From contig NZ_JAUNLP010000001.1 of NCBI RefSeq assembly GCF_030532195.1, forward strand, positions 472,669 to 536,668: a stretch of DNA of 64,000 bases, read 5' to 3'. Positions 22,469 to 32,265 of the stretch are shown piece by piece. The stretch comes from Corynebacterium sp. (GTDB lineage: Bacteria; Actinomycetota; Actinomycetes; Mycobacteriales; Mycobacteriaceae). The notes beneath the pieces were generated by a model. It searched no databases, was not told the origin of the DNA, and was given only the letters and a program-made list of their open reading frames with translations. A program made the position numbers and the translations under genes. How positions within the stretch are numbered: position 1 is the stretch's first letter; the number at the start of each line of letters is the position of its first letter.

Positions 22469-23629
22469 GTGACCAATCGCAGTGACATGGCCAATCCCCT
22501 CCCTCGTAATCCTTTCCATCCCACATTCGGACGCTCTCCTGCCGTCATCGGCGGGCGTGATATTGAGCTGGACTCCTTTGAACTGGCACTTGCGGAAGGA
22601 CCGGGCAACCCATGGCGGACGGCACTGATTTCCGGTACTCGAGGAATTGGAAAGACGGTTCTTCTCAATGAATTTGAGGAGGGCGCACAGCAGCTGGGCT
22701 GGATTGTTCTGCGTGCACACATCGGCTCTGAAATGATTTCTGAGCTCACCGACGTCACCATTCCGCGTGCGCTAGCCACCATCGACAGCGCTCCGACTGA
22801 TACCGGCCGTCACCTCACTGGCATCTCCATCGCCGGCATTGGCGGATTCAGGACGGAACTTAGCAATACTCAGCCCGAGCCAGGCCGGAATTTACTCAGT
22901 CAGCTTCAGGATCTCTCGGCTCTGCTCATGCCACAGGGCTCTGGAATTTTGCTCACCCTCGATGAGGTCCAAAGTGCCGATCCCGCACAGCTCAATGAAA
23001 TTGCTCATGCGATTCAAGATCTCAACCGCGACGATGCCGAAATTGCCTTCGTAGCAGCCGGACTGCCCAGCGGTATTGAGGATTTACTCCAGTTGGAAGG
23101 CGCTACGTTCTTACGTCGTGCCGAGCGCGTGTCTCTCGGTCGATTAGATGCGGCAACAACCAAAGACATCATTCACCGGACTGCACAGCTCGGTGAACGA
23201 GCGATGACTGAAGAAGCCGTTGAGCTGGCTGCGGAATTGAGCCATGGCTACCCGTATCTCATTCAAACCATTGGCTCTGTCGCCTGGGCAAAAGCGCGGT
23301 TGGCTAACTCAGACACCATTACGGCAGAGCATGTCTCCGATGCCGCAGCGGAATCCATCCGCCGCATCGGGCTGCAGGTACACGCGCCCAGCTTGCGAAA
23401 TGTTCCACCTCGCCAAATCGATTTCCTCAAAAAGATGGCGCGCATCTCCCCTGACGGCCAACCTGTGGCAACAAATGCCATCGCAGAGGCCATGGGACGC
23501 AAACCCTCTGGGGTCTCACAACTGCGCCATGACCTGATTTACCGCGAACTCATTGTGCCGGCATCGACGGGATATGTGGAATTCACGCTTCCCTACTTCG
23601 CCGATTACCTCAACACACTGGTGGATTAA
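22469..23629 (+). CDS. AAA-type ATPase with C-terminal winged helix
   Basis: The 386-residue protein has Walker A SGTRGIGKT (55-63), Walker B LLTLDE (161-166), a sensor-1-like VAAGLPSG after strand 4, an Arg-rich FLRRAERVSLGRL region, and a lid with SHGYPYLIQTIGS. Residues 320-386 look like a winged helix-turn-helix (AIAEAMGRKPSGVSQLRHDLIYRELI). This AAA_16/archaeal-ATPase-like layout is shared by Orc1/Cdc6-like proteins, STAND-like regulators and many uncharacterised bacterial ATPases. It may bind the TATCCA array in its own promoter and regulate itself; this is inference. The gene stands alone and converges on the MetE-like gene. Confidence 0.75.
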   Translation: MTNRSDMANPLPRNPFHPTFGRSPAVIGGRDIELDSFELALAEGPGNPWRTALISGTRGIGKTVLLNEFEEGAQQLGWIVLRAHIGSEMISELTDVTIPRALATIDSAPTDTGRHLTGISIAGIGGFRTELSNTQPEPGRNLLSQLQDLSALLMPQGSGILLTLDEVQSADPAQLNEIAHAIQDLNRDDAEIAFVAAGLPSGIEDLLQLEGATFLRRAERVSLGRLDAATTKDIIHRTAQLGERAMTEEAVELAAELSHGYPYLIQTIGSVAWAKARLANSDTITAEHVSDAAAESIRRIGLQVHAPSLRNVPPRQIDFLKKMARISPDGQPVATNAIAEAMGRKPSGVSQLRHDLIYRELIVPASTGYVEFTLPYFADYLNTLVD

Positions 23630-23634
23630 GGCCG

Positions 23635-24687
23635 CTATTCGTCGCGCGCCAAGTCACCAGCTGCCCGGCGAAGCAGCTCCGTGGCGCTTCGCCCAGCACC
23701 CAACTGCGCTTGCGCCTCTGCAATGGAGCTGGCGGTAAACCCACCAACTGGTGCCAGATTCAGGCTCTCAGCAATCTGCAACCGGGAATAGCCCAGCTCA
23801 TCCCAAAACAATGCCGCCTGTTCGGCGAGGTCTCGGGCAGGTGTCGCCACTGGCTTACCTGTGTGTTCTTCCCGCTCGGCCACCGTGACGGGAACAATGC
23901 CCAGCTCCAAGGACATACCGGCACCCACCAGAGCGGCTGCGAAATCCAGCTGCGCAGTGGTGGTGAGTTCTTGCCGTGGCAGCCATACGCCGGTCGCCTC
24001 GGAATCTGCCAGGGCCTGGACTGAAAGACCTGTGGGGCTGGAAAGTGCGATGGTCACCTCGATGCCGTCGTCACGCAGTGGCCCCGTGACCTCGCGAAAG
24101 ATTTCTGCGATTTCGCGGTGTCCCTGGGCGGGAAGATAGCTCGCGTTGCCCATCAGCATTGACGGTGCCTTGATTTTGCCCTGGGCCACCGCACCGAGCG
24201 CAGGTTCTGCCAGAAATACCTCGATATCGCAGTCAAAACGGCGCCGAACGTCGTTGATGTGTGCAGCCAGACCCGCCGCGAGTGACTGCGCGAAGTACTT
24301 TACGGCCCCGCGGTCGATGGCAATGAGATGGCCTGTCGCATTTTCCACAGAGGTAGCCATAGTCCACGGCCCCAGGGAAGTCAGACGGATCCTCTGTGGG
24401 GTTCGACCCCACACCTCTTCGCAGGCATCGACGTCGCGGTGAAGATAATCAGTGGCCAACGCGCTGGCACGGCCACGGCGGTCGGCGATACGCCAGGAGC
24501 GCGCTCCTCTATCCACGACTAAGTCGGCCATGATGGCTGCCGTGCGGCCGACAGCGTCTGCGCCGAGTCCTCGGGCAGGAAGGCTCGGCAGGGCGACGTG
24601 GCCATCAAGACATTCGCCAATGACAATGTCAGCCACTTCATGTGGATCGCGCCCTGGCATTGGGCCAAGGCCTACAAAAGAGGTCAC
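23635..24687 (-). CDS. MetE/UROD-superfamily protein (Rv3015c-like)
   Basis: The 350-residue protein resembles the C-terminal barrel of cobalamin-independent methionine synthase, with a start GLGPMPGRDPHEVADIV and SLGPWTMATSVENATG. It is too short to be MetE and lacks a clear His-X-Cys zinc site, so it is unlikely to make methionine by itself. Position next to ligA and mnmA matches Rv3015c (from memory). It starts 2 nt after the mnmA stop codon, so it is translated from the mnmA mRNA; its link to sulfur or tRNA thiolation is only suggested by this. Start ATG at 24687. Confidence 0.65.
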   Translation of the reverse strand: MTSFVGLGPMPGRDPHEVADIVIGECLDGHVALPSLPARGLGADAVGRTAAIMADLVVDRGARSWRIADRRGRASALATDYLHRDVDACEEVWGRTPQRIRLTSLGPWTMATSVENATGHLIAIDRGAVKYFAQSLAAGLAAHINDVRRRFDCDIEVFLAEPALGAVAQGKIKAPSMLMGNASYLPAQGHREIAEIFREVTGPLRDDGIEVTIALSSPTGLSVQALADSEATGVWLPRQELTTTAQLDFAAALVGAGMSLELGIVPVTVAEREEHTGKPVATPARDLAEQAALFWDELGYSRLQIAESLNLAPVGGFTASSIAEAQAQLGAGRSATELLRRAAGDLARDE

Positions 24688-24689
24688 GA

Positions 24690-25823
24690 TTAATCCTCTT
24701 CGCGGGCAGTCGAGACGATTGTGCCCGAGCCCAATACGTAGTCGCCAGCAGCGTCAGTGTGGTACAAAACCGCGGCCTGACCAGGAGCAACGCCTCGCAG
24801 CGACTCATCCAACTGCACGCGGAACGCGCCACCGCGACCGGTGGTGTCATCGTCCGGTCCCGCCAGCACTTCGATGCGGCAGTCGATTGGGCGGCCATGT
24901 GCGCGCACCTGCACCTGCAGTTTGCCGGACTCAGAGGCGGCGAGCACGTCATCGGGGTCGGACAGCCAAATTGCGCGGTCAGCTTCCAACACGTTGACAT
25001 TTAAGTCCGCGGCCGTGCCGATAGTTACCGTGCCGGTCTCAGCATCGATGCCCGTTACGTAGCGTGGCTTGCCGTCTGGCATGGGGCCAGCCAGGCCAAT
25101 TCCCTTGCGCTGACCAATGGTGAAACCGTAGACGCCATCATGCTCAGCAACGGTGTCACCAGTTTCCTTATCCACAATGGTGCCCGGGCGACGGCCAATC
25201 TTGGCACCGAGGAATGCCTTGGTGTTGCCATCTGGGATAAAGCAGATGTCGTAGGAGTCCGGCTTGTTGGCGGTGCCGAGCCCCATCCCGCGAGCTTCTT
25301 CACGAATCTCCGGCTTTTCCGTGTCCCCAACCGGGAACATCGAGCGCTGCAGCTGCTCCCGGTCGAGCACGCCCAGTACATAGGACTGGTCCTTCTTCGC
25401 GTCACGGCCACGGCGCAGCAGGCCGTCGTCGCCAAGCAACGCGTAGTGGCCTGTGACCACAGCGTCGAAACCGAGCGCCACGCCGCGCTCTAGCAGTGCT
25501 GCGAACTTGATGCGTTCATTGCAGCGCAGGCACGGATTCGGGGTCTCGCCGCGCTCGTAGGAGTCATAGAAGTCATCCATGACTTCTTCCTTAAAGCGCT
25601 CGGAGAAATCCCAGACATAGAAAGGAATGCCCAGCTCATCACAGACGCGACGGGCATCGCCGGAGTCCTCTAACGAACAGCAGCCGCGGGATCCGGCGCG
25701 AACGGACTGCGGATCTTTCGACAGCGCCAAGTGCACGCCGACGACCTCGTGACCTGCGGCCAATGCCCGCGCCGCCGCCACGGATGAATCCACACCACCG
25801 CTCATTGCTGCTAGAACTCGCAT
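24690..25823 (-). CDS. mnmA: tRNA-specific 2-thiouridylase
   Basis: MnmA activates U34 of Lys, Glu and Gln tRNAs with ATP and inserts sulfur passed from a cysteine desulfurase. The product is 377 residues: N-type PP-loop SGGVDSS at 8-14, the Cys of [10 protein letters not shown], the second catalytic Cys of [11 protein letters not shown], and the GKRPGTIVD-like central domain ([13 protein letters not shown]). The ATG at 25823 begins [10 protein letters not shown] and has GGGAAAGGG upstream; the frame to 25883 is an unlikely extension. The cysteine desulfurase gene lies 63 nt upstream, a functional pair. Confidence 0.96.
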   Translation of the reverse strand: MRVLAAMSGGVDSSVAAARALAAGHEVVGVHLALSKDPQSVRAGSRGCCSLEDSGDARRVCDELGIPFYVWDFSERFKEEVMDDFYDSYERGETPNPCLRCNERIKFAALLERGVALGFDAVVTGHYALLGDDGLLRRGRDAKKDQSYVLGVLDREQLQRSMFPVGDTEKPEIREEARGMGLGTANKPDSYDICFIPDGNTKAFLGAKIGRRPGTIVDKETGDTVAEHDGVYGFTIGQRKGIGLAGPMPDGKPRYVTGIDAETGTVTIGTAADLNVNVLEADRAIWLSDPDDVLAASESGKLQVQVRAHGRPIDCRIEVLAGPDDDTTGRGGAFRVQLDESLRGVAPGQAAVLYHTDAAGDYVLGSGTIVSTAREED

Positions 25824-25886
25824 GTGCGTTGTCCCTTTCCCACCTAGATTTTGTGCACGTGTCACCATACCACCACGAGTCAAAAA

Positions 25887-27101
25887 CTAAGCCATGCCCG
25901 CACTTCGCGCCCGCGCCACCGTATCCGGTAGTGCTGCAATCACAGCATCGACATCAGCCTGTGTGGAGGTCTGCCCCAGCGTAAAACGAATCGATGACCG
26001 CGCGTCCGGCTCAGAGACTCCCATCGCGAGCAGCACGTGCGAGGGGCGATTGACACCTGCACTACAGGCCGATCCGGTGGAGCAATCAATACCTGCAGCA
26101 TCAAAAAGCATAATCAGACTGTCTGCTTCCGCGCCGGGGAAACTGGCGTAGACATGCCCCGGCAAAGCGGGATCGTTGGTATGAATGACGGCCCCGTCAA
26201 TCTTCGCAATTGCCGCCATGAGCTGCTGCGTCAGATTGCGAATCCGCTCGGTGTCCGCCGACATCGCATCCACGGCCGCACGCAATCCTGACGCCATGCC
26301 CGCTGCCGATGCCACGTCCTGCGTGCCAGAGCGCAGTCCGCGTTCCTGCCCGCCGCCGTTGTTATGCGGGGTAAGTTTCGCTTCACGACGAACAAGCAGC
26401 GCCCCAATCCCTCGGGGACCGCCGAACTTATGTGCGGAAATGGCCATGGTAGTAGCGCCGCTTGCGTGAAAATCAATCGGCAGATGCCCGGCCACCTGTA
26501 CAGCATCGATATGAAACGGCACATGAGCATCCTTTGCCAGCGCGGCAATCTCCGCTACCGGCTGAATGGCGCCGGTTTCATTGTTCGCCCACATACACGT
26601 CACCAGCGCTGTGTTCTGCCTACTAATCTCCGGGAACTTGGCCATATCCACGCGGCCATCGCGCCCGACTGGCGCTTCGACGATCTTTGCCCAGTGCTCC
26701 TTTTCCAGGTGCTGACAGGACTTCAGCACAGCATCGTGTTCAATGGGCGGGACGACAATCTCCGATCCGGATGCCTTGAAATAGAGACCGGAAATAGCTA
26801 AGTTATCGGCCTCTGTGCCACCGGAGGTGAACACTACCTCGATGGGGTCGGCACCCAGCAGCCGGGCAATTTCCTCACGGGATTCCTCCAGCACTCGCTT
26901 GGCGGCGCGTGCCGTGGCGTACTGCCCCGAGGGATTGGACAGCCCCAAATTTTCAATCAGCGCCTCCCGCGCCTCAGAACGCATGGGGGTGGTTGCGGCG
27001 TGATCCATAAAATGCCGGGCTGCGGTGTTCTTAGCGGCCGCGTTCTTATCCGAGCGCGACATGGTGGTTTCGGTGGCGACTGAAGAGATGTCCTGTGACA
27101 T
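25887..27101 (-). CDS. Cysteine desulfurase (NifS/IscS type)
   Basis: It is a PLP enzyme that turns cysteine into alanine and a protein persulfide, here probably feeding MnmA. In the 404-residue product the PLP Lys lies in ISAHKFGGPRG, the HDAV site and SSGG-like FTSGGTEADN are present, and the active Cys lies in CSTGSACSAGV. The ATG at 27101 follows GAAGG; a consensus -10 TAGAAT at 27115-27110 sits just upstream, so the longer TTG frame from 27119 is excluded. A short Ser/Thr/Lys-rich extension precedes the usual start of the family. The etfBA terminator separates it from etfA. Confidence 0.94.
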   Translation of the reverse strand: MSQDISSVATETTMSRSDKNAAAKNTAARHFMDHAATTPMRSEAREALIENLGLSNPSGQYATARAAKRVLEESREEIARLLGADPIEVVFTSGGTEADNLAISGLYFKASGSEIVVPPIEHDAVLKSCQHLEKEHWAKIVEAPVGRDGRVDMAKFPEISRQNTALVTCMWANNETGAIQPVAEIAALAKDAHVPFHIDAVQVAGHLPIDFHASGATTMAISAHKFGGPRGIGALLVRREAKLTPHNNGGGQERGLRSGTQDVASAAGMASGLRAAVDAMSADTERIRNLTQQLMAAIAKIDGAVIHTNDPALPGHVYASFPGAEADSLIMLFDAAGIDCSTGSACSAGVNRPSHVLLAMGVSEPDARSSIRFTLGQTSTQADVDAVIAALPDTVARARSAGMA

Positions 27102-27109
27102 GGCCTTCG

Positions 27110-27115
27110 ATTCTA
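27110..27115 (-). promoter_or_regulatory. -10 element TAGAAT of the cysteine desulfurase-mnmA operon
   Basis: A consensus hexamer 8 nt before ATG 27101. With the etfBA terminator just upstream (27135-27205) it marks a new transcription unit. Confidence 0.55.
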
Positions 27116-27134
27116 ACAAAGCTGTTCAATGGCA

Positions 27135-27205
27135 AAGCGGGCCAGAACTTCTCACTCACATCATCGATTTCAATAACGATGTGTAAGCGAAGTTCTGACC
27201 CGCTT
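27135..27205 (-). terminator. Long hairpin terminator of etfBA
   Basis: The 17-bp arms GAAGTTCTGACCCGCTT and its partner differ at one position that is a G-U pair in the minus-strand RNA. An inner CACATC/GATGTG stem gives a second tier. The U tract is short. It lies 78 nt after the etfA stop. Confidence 0.75.
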
Positions 27206-27283
27206 GTCAGATGCAGCTCACGGCTGGCAAACGTCTGACAACGAAGTTGTGCCTAGCCTGAGTGCATTTGGGCTTTCCAAGAA

Positions 27284-28231
27284 TTACTTCTTGAGTTCCT
27301 CGATTGCCTGCGGAACGACGTCGAACAGGTCGCCGACGACACCGAAGTCTGCAATCTCGAACAGTGGAGCCTCTTCGTCCTTGTTGACAACAACAATGGT
27401 CTTGGAGGTCTGCATACCAGCCTTGTGCTGGATAGCGCCGGAAATACCCAGTGCGAGGTAGAGATCCGGGGAAACGGTCTTACCGGTCTGGCCGACCTGG
27501 AACTGACCTGGGTAGTAGCCAGCGTCGACAGCGGCACGGGAAGCACCAACTGCAGCGCCCAGAACGTCAGCCATCGGCTCGACAACATTCTTGAAGCCAT
27601 CCTCGGAGGCAACACCGCGGCCACCGGAAACAACCAGCTTGGCCTCGGTCAGCTCCGGACGGTCGCCACCCTCAGACGGAGCGAAGGAAACAATCTCAAC
27701 AGCGTTGTTACCAATCTCCGGGAATGCAATCTCAGTGACATCTGCGGAACCGGACTTCTCCTCCGGGTCAACAGAACCCGGGCGCAGAGCGTAAACCGGG
27801 GATGCGCCGTAGCCGACACCGTCAACGGTGTACTCGCCACCGAAGATGGAGTACTTCACGGAGCGGTCATCGTTGATAGCAACCACGTCGGAAAGCAGAC
27901 CGGAACCAGTCAGTGCTGCGACGCGACCAGCAATTTCCTTGCCCGTTGCGGAAGCGGACACCAGCACCGGAACCTCACGCTCGGATGCCAGGCCAACCAG
28001 TACGTCAACCTCAGGGGTGATCAGGTACTTTGCAGCGTCATCCGACTCGGCAGCGAGAATCTCGCCAGCGCCGTAGGAAGCCAGGGTATCTGCGAAACCA
28101 GCAGCGGTGCCCGGGGTACCCACGACAACTGCTGCCGGGGTGCCGAATGCGGATGCTGCGGTCAGCAGCTCAGCGGTGTTGTTCTTCAGCTCGCCGTTTG
28201 CGTGCTCGACGAGAACGAGGACGTCGGTCAT
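27284..28231 (-). CDS. etfA: Electron transfer flavoprotein alpha subunit
   Basis: EtfA binds FAD and passes electrons from acyl-CoA or other dehydrogenases to the quinone pool. The 315-residue product has the N-terminal LVEHANGELKNNT, the central SGGRGVASEDGF and the FAD site with VGQTGKTVSPDLYLALGISGAIQH. AGGAG precedes the ATG. It follows etfB by 54 nt and ends the operon, with a long terminator behind. The order beta then alpha is the usual actinobacterial one. Confidence 0.97.
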   Translation of the reverse strand: MTDVLVLVEHANGELKNNTAELLTAASAFGTPAAVVVGTPGTAAGFADTLASYGAGEILAAESDDAAKYLITPEVDVLVGLASEREVPVLVSASATGKEIAGRVAALTGSGLLSDVVAINDDRSVKYSIFGGEYTVDGVGYGASPVYALRPGSVDPEEKSGSADVTEIAFPEIGNNAVEIVSFAPSEGGDRPELTEAKLVVSGGRGVASEDGFKNVVEPMADVLGAAVGASRAAVDAGYYPGQFQVGQTGKTVSPDLYLALGISGAIQHKAGMQTSKTIVVVNKDEEAPLFEIADFGVVGDLFDVVPQAIEELKK

Positions 28232-28285
28232 AGTGATCTTTCTCCTACTTGTATCTCTATTAGTCTTCTATTCGCGTCAAACGAC

Positions 28286-29071
28286 TTAGATGAACTTCTG
28301 GGCCTTGAGGTACTCAGCCAGCTTCACGCCGCCATCACCCTCATCGGTAACACGCTCACCAGCGGTCTTCTCCGGCTTCGGAGTAACGCCAGTGACGCCG
28401 GTAGCAGCGTTTTCAAGACCGACCTGCTCTGCCTCAGCGGCAACGTCATCCAGAGTCAACTCAGTAACCGGCTTCTTCTTAGCGGCCATGATGCCCTTGA
28501 AGGATGCGAAGCGCGGGCTGTTTGCCTTCTCAGTGACGGAGACAACTGCCGGCAGGGAAGCCTTGAGCTGGTAGACGCCGTCTTCAACCTCGCGCTCACC
28601 GGTGATGGAGTCACCGTCGATAGCGACAGAGCGCAGGTGTGTCAGAACCGGCAGGTCGCGGTAAACACCAAGGATTGCCGGGACGGAACCGGTGCCACCG
28701 TCAGTGGAAGCGTTACCGGTGATGATGAGATCAACGTCATCCAAAGTGTCAATGACGTTGGACAGTGCCCAAGCAGTCTGAACAGCGTCGGAGCCCTCGA
28801 GAGCCTCGTCCGAGAGAATGACTGCGTCGTCAGCGCCCATGGACAGAGCCTTGCGCAGTGCCTCGATGGCACGATCCGGGCCGACAGTAGCGACGGTGAC
28901 GTTACCGCCGTGCTCTTCCTTCAGCTGAAGAGCAGCCTCAACGGCATTCTCATTAATTTCGTCGAGAACTGCGTCCGCAGCCTCGCGATCGAGGACAAAC
29001 TTGTCGTCAGTGAGCTTGCGCTCAGACCAGGTGTCCGGAACCTGCTTGACCAGAACCACGATGTTCGGCAT
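28286..29071 (-). CDS. etfB: Electron transfer flavoprotein beta subunit
   Basis: The 261-residue product starts MPNIVVLVKQVPDTWSERKL, a hallmark of EtfB, and carries the AMP-site segment ITGNASTDGGTGSVPAILG and the recognition-loop-like SVTEKANSPRFASFKGIMAAKKKP. It forms the heterodimer with EtfA. The ATG at 29071 has AAGGACG upstream. It is the first gene of etfBA, after a 337-nt non-coding region that should hold the promoter. Confidence 0.97.
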   Translation of the reverse strand: MPNIVVLVKQVPDTWSERKLTDDKFVLDREAADAVLDEINENAVEAALQLKEEHGGNVTVATVGPDRAIEALRKALSMGADDAVILSDEALEGSDAVQTAWALSNVIDTLDDVDLIITGNASTDGGTGSVPAILGVYRDLPVLTHLRSVAIDGDSITGEREVEDGVYQLKASLPAVVSVTEKANSPRFASFKGIMAAKKKPVTELTLDDVAAEAEQVGLENAATGVTGVTPKPEKTAGERVTDEGDGGVKLAEYLKAQKFI

Positions 29072-29408
29072 TTTTCTGTCGTCCTTACTAGTTGATTACT
29101 GGTGAACGTTTATCTGACCCGTCTTCGCGAGCTACTTCACTACTTAGTGAACCAGGCCACGCTTTAGGTCGTCTGTGTTGAAGATAACAGAACCTATCGG
29201 CGTTGCGAAGGTGATCCAGATAACAATGTCGTTATTTTTTTAAATTTTTTCCGAGCCGCTATAGCAGCGCCTCGAGTGCTAACAACATTTCTGCACGTCA
29301 TCATACGCAAATGTGAGCGCGACAACAGGGGCCGCGGCCAGATTCGCCATCAGCAAACACTGATCCCCAAGCGGCTACCCCCACCGATTTTTCGTCGTAA
29401 AGCGACGG
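29072..29408. other. Non-coding region upstream of etfB
   Basis: This 337-nt gap holds no ORF I believe in. On the etfB strand there is a GCTATAGC palindrome inside a GCTGCTATAGCGGC repeat near 29258-29271, an A-rich run near 29240-29250, and TTATCTTC near 29180-29187 that could be an etfB -10. No clear terminator for the methyltransferase gene ending at 29409 was seen. Confidence 0.4.
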
Positions 29409-30593
29409 CTATCCCACTTCACGCGCCTTACAAATAAACGCCGTCGCACTGCGGCCGATGCGTGTGACAACAACCGCCAGCGCGTTGGCACCCTTTAATT
29501 TCCACTGTTTGCGCAGCACATCCGGATTCACGTCGACCCCGCGCACCAGGATTTCCGCCGAACCGCAATCCAGCGCCGCCAGCGCCTTGCGAACCTGCTT
29601 CAGCCCCACCTGCTCGATGACCTCAAAACCGGCGACCCCCTCCGGCAGCGTGTCCCCGCTGACGTGCGCAATCCGCTCATCGAGCTGCCACAGCCCATGC
29701 GTCGCCGCAAAATGCCGCACCAGCCCGGCGCGCACCACTGCCCCATCCGGATCAATAATGTAGCGGCCGGCAGCGCGCACATCGACATCGTCAGGCATGG
29801 TGTCGTCGTATGTTGTCACGCGCGCCGCCGAAAGGCTCAGAGAATCGTGCTTATCGACGTGCTCGATAACCGTCGCCGACCGTGTCACCTGCTGCCTACC
29901 ATTTACTCCAGCCAGTCCCGGCGTATACAAACACGCCTCTTTAACGGATCCATCCACTGAGGTCAGAGCCACTTCCCCACTCCAGTCGCTGAAGTCGAGA
30001 CCTGGGGCGCATTTAATTGCCAGCTCGCGATTCGGCCATGCCTCAATCAGCTTCGATAACGGGGGCAGCAAATCCTCTGGGTTGGTGATGCGACGCCCAC
30101 CTGCGCGGCGAGCGGGATCTGCGACGATAACGGGTGCGTCGAATGCCGGTACCAGTGCATCGGCCTGGGCAAAAATGGCCTTGCCCACGTTGTGGCGGGC
30201 CATAGCCAGTCTGGCCGGATCGATGTCAGAGCCGACAACACCCACGCCTTCGCTGTCAAGTGCCGCGACTTCGGTGCCGATTGAACACGTCACGTCGGCA
30301 ACTGCCTCGGCACCGTACTCAGCCAGGCGCTTGGCACGCGCAGCAGCAACGACAAAGGGTGTGGCCTGTTGCGCCGCTTCTGATGAGAAAATCCAGGCAG
30401 CGGGAAGCTTTCCCGCCGCCGACCGTCTCGCTGCTGCGACTTCGATGATTGCTCGGCCAAAATCTCCGCAGAGCGCGCGCATCTTCTCTGAATCGGCGAT
30501 GAGCGACTTCTTTGTCAGCGCCAATTCGTCGGCTTCCTGCACCCACTCGGGGTGCTCTGCGATGGCCGCTACCTCCGCCACAGACAGAGACAC
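29409..30593 (-). CDS. Methyltransferase with C-terminal THUMP-like domain
   Basis: The 394-residue protein contains a class I SAM site (VADVTCSIGTEVAALD, then VGSDIDPARLAMARHN) after an N-terminal helical part, and a C-terminal domain with LVRGVDVNPDVLRKQWKLKGANAL typical of THUMP-like proteins. The motif IVADPARRAGGRR stands where the DPPY-type site would be. A tRNA or rRNA base is a likely target, unproven. GTG at 30593 has GGAG 6 nt upstream. It is 26 nt downstream of the Nudix gene and probably cotranscribed with it. Confidence 0.8.
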   Translation of the reverse strand: MSLSVAEVAAIAEHPEWVQEADELALTKKSLIADSEKMRALCGDFGRAIIEVAAARRSAAGKLPAAWIFSSEAAQQATPFVVAAARAKRLAEYGAEAVADVTCSIGTEVAALDSEGVGVVGSDIDPARLAMARHNVGKAIFAQADALVPAFDAPVIVADPARRAGGRRITNPEDLLPPLSKLIEAWPNRELAIKCAPGLDFSDWSGEVALTSVDGSVKEACLYTPGLAGVNGRQQVTRSATVIEHVDKHDSLSLSAARVTTYDDTMPDDVDVRAAGRYIIDPDGAVVRAGLVRHFAATHGLWQLDERIAHVSGDTLPEGVAGFEVIEQVGLKQVRKALAALDCGSAEILVRGVDVNPDVLRKQWKLKGANALAVVVTRIGRSATAFICKAREVG

Positions 30594-30619
30594 GCGCTAC
30601 TCCTCTTTCACTGTTTCTA

Positions 30620-31423
30620 TTAATGGTCTTTTACGTTCTTACGCAGATGCCCCATGTGCGTGGCAACAGCGAAGTACTCATCCATGAATGGATCTTCGAA
30701 AAAGTCGCTGCTGGTACGGCGCACAGGAGTCTCGTCGGCCATGGTGAGCGCCTCGGCTACGGTGCTTACGCCATCGAGACGCATGAGCTGTGCCCATGTC
30801 GGCGGCATCAGCCCCAGCAGGTCTCGGCGCCAGCCATCGAGAATCGTTGCTGGCCGGAACCAGCCCACCGACGATGCCTCGGTGGTGTCCCCGTCGGGAT
30901 CCTGGCCTTCCGGAAGTGCCGCAAGGAAGAAATATGTGTCATAGCGAATCGGGTTGGACTCAGGTGTCACCCAATTTGCCCAGGGGCTGACCAGTTGCTC
31001 ATCCAGCGCCAGTTTTTCATTGCTCAAAAATTCAGTCAGGGACAGCTCGTGAGCTTCCAACTGACGACGCTGGCGGTGGAACCGGTGACCGTCGCTGACA
31101 ATATCCCCCTTGGCATCGCGCACCAGCAGCGTGCCCGATTCCTCGAAGGTCTCTCGCACCGCTGCACACGTCAATGCATGGGCACGCGCACGGTCAACAT
31201 CGAATGCAGCGGCAATGCGTGATGCAGCGGCCAGGCCCGGTGTGTTCTCGGCCGGGAAATCCCGTCTATCCACGCCACCGCCGGGAAAGACTGTCATATT
31301 TGGCGCAAAGCGCATCGACGAGACGCGCTCCTGCACATAGACCTCAAGTCCGCGGTCACCATCACGCAGCAACAGCACTGTCGCGGCCAGTCGTGGTTCT
31401 ACAGGTGGAGTGTGAGTAGTCAT
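30620..31423 (-). CDS. Nudix hydrolase
   Basis: The 267-residue protein has an N-terminal barrel (LAATVLLLRDGDRGLEVYV) and a Nudix box with an insertion between the first Gly (PGGGVD) and the REtfEEsG core (AAVRETFEESGTLLV). This split form resembles the NUDT19-type group, many of which act on CoA derivatives; the substrate here is unknown. From memory Rv3040c has the same neighbour order. It starts 2 nt after the ABC ATPase stop, so translation is likely coupled. Confidence 0.88.
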   Translation of the reverse strand: MTTHTPPVEPRLAATVLLLRDGDRGLEVYVQERVSSMRFAPNMTVFPGGGVDRRDFPAENTPGLAAASRIAAAFDVDRARAHALTCAAVRETFEESGTLLVRDAKGDIVSDGHRFHRQRRQLEAHELSLTEFLSNEKLALDEQLVSPWANWVTPESNPIRYDTYFFLAALPEGQDPDGDTTEASSVGWFRPATILDGWRRDLLGLMPPTWAQLMRLDGVSTVAEALTMADETPVRRTSSDFFEDPFMDEYFAVATHMGHLRKNVKDH

Positions 31424-31425
31424 GG

Positions 31426-32265
31426 CTATGAACGCTTCCGGTGCTTGCCGGCAATGCGTGCCCGGCGCGCAAAGTAGCGACCATCAATGCGGTCAACCAC
31501 GATTTCCTGGTGGAAGGCCTTCGTCAGATTTTCGCCGGTCAGGACGTCGTCGATAAGCCCCTGTGCGATGACGTTGCCCTCATCCAACAACATTGCGTGC
31601 GTGAACCCGTAGGGAATTTCCTCTGGGTGGTGGGTAATCATCACCATCGCCGGCGCGTCTGGGTCGAGTGCGAGCTCTCCTAAATAACCAACCAGGTCCT
31701 CGCGGCCGCCGAGGTCGAGGCCGGCACCCGGTTCGTCGAGAAGCAGCAGCTCTGGGTTGACCATCATGGCGCGTGCGATGAGAACGCGCTTGCGCTCACC
31801 TTCACTGAGTGTTCCCCAGGTGCGATCGGCGAGATGCTCTGCCCCCATGCGCTCAAGGATTTCGGCGAGTTGTTCGAAGTCCATTTCCTCATAGGTCTCA
31901 CGCCATCGCCCCAACACGGAGTACCCCGCGGAGATGACAAGGTCCGCGACCTTTTCATCGTTGGGAATGCGGTGCGCAATTGATGATGACGTCAGGCCAA
32001 TCATCGTGCGCAAATCACGCATATCGGTGCGACCAATCTGTTCCCCCATAACGCGCGCCACCCCTGAAGACGGGAACTCCTCAGCCGCGGCGATACGCAT
32101 CAGCGATGTTTTGCCTGCGCCATTTGGGCCCATGATGACCCAGCGCTCGTCGAGTTCTACTTGCCAATCCACCGGCCCGACCAGCGTACGGCCGCCGCGG
32201 ACGAGATTTACTCCGCGAAAGTCGATTAGCAGATCTTCGTTAAAGTCTTCTTCCAATTCAGCCAC
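31426..32265 (-). CDS. Stand-alone ABC ATPase (Rv3041c/YlmA type)
   Basis: The 279-residue ATPase has Walker A GPNGAGKTSL, signature TLSEGERKRVLIARAMM, Walker B LLLLDEPGAGLDLGG and ITHHPEEIPYGFTHAMLL. No membrane partner is adjacent. The group relates to ModF/YlmA ATPases of unclear role. I choose GTG at 32265 (VAELEEDFNEDLLIDF); the frame is open to 32346 without a ribosome site, and the true start is uncertain. It heads a minus-strand unit with the Nudix and methyltransferase genes and diverges from glgE. Confidence 0.85.
   Translation of the reverse strand: MAELEEDFNEDLLIDFRGVNLVRGGRTLVGPVDWQVELDERWVIMGPNGAGKTSLMRIAAAEEFPSSGVARVMGEQIGRTDMRDLRTMIGLTSSSIAHRIPNDEKVADLVISAGYSVLGRWRETYEEMDFEQLAEILERMGAEHLADRTWGTLSEGERKRVLIARAMMVNPELLLLDEPGAGLDLGGREDLVGYLGELALDPDAPAMVMITHHPEEIPYGFTHAMLLDEGNVIAQGLIDDVLTGENLTKAFHQEIVVDRIDGRYFARRARIAGKHRKRS

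Noticed and set aside
27425..29095. A 556-codon plus-strand frame through etfA and etfB
   Set aside because: It runs antisense to two clearly identified genes and across their gap; its Cys/Ser/Leu-rich product resembles no protein.
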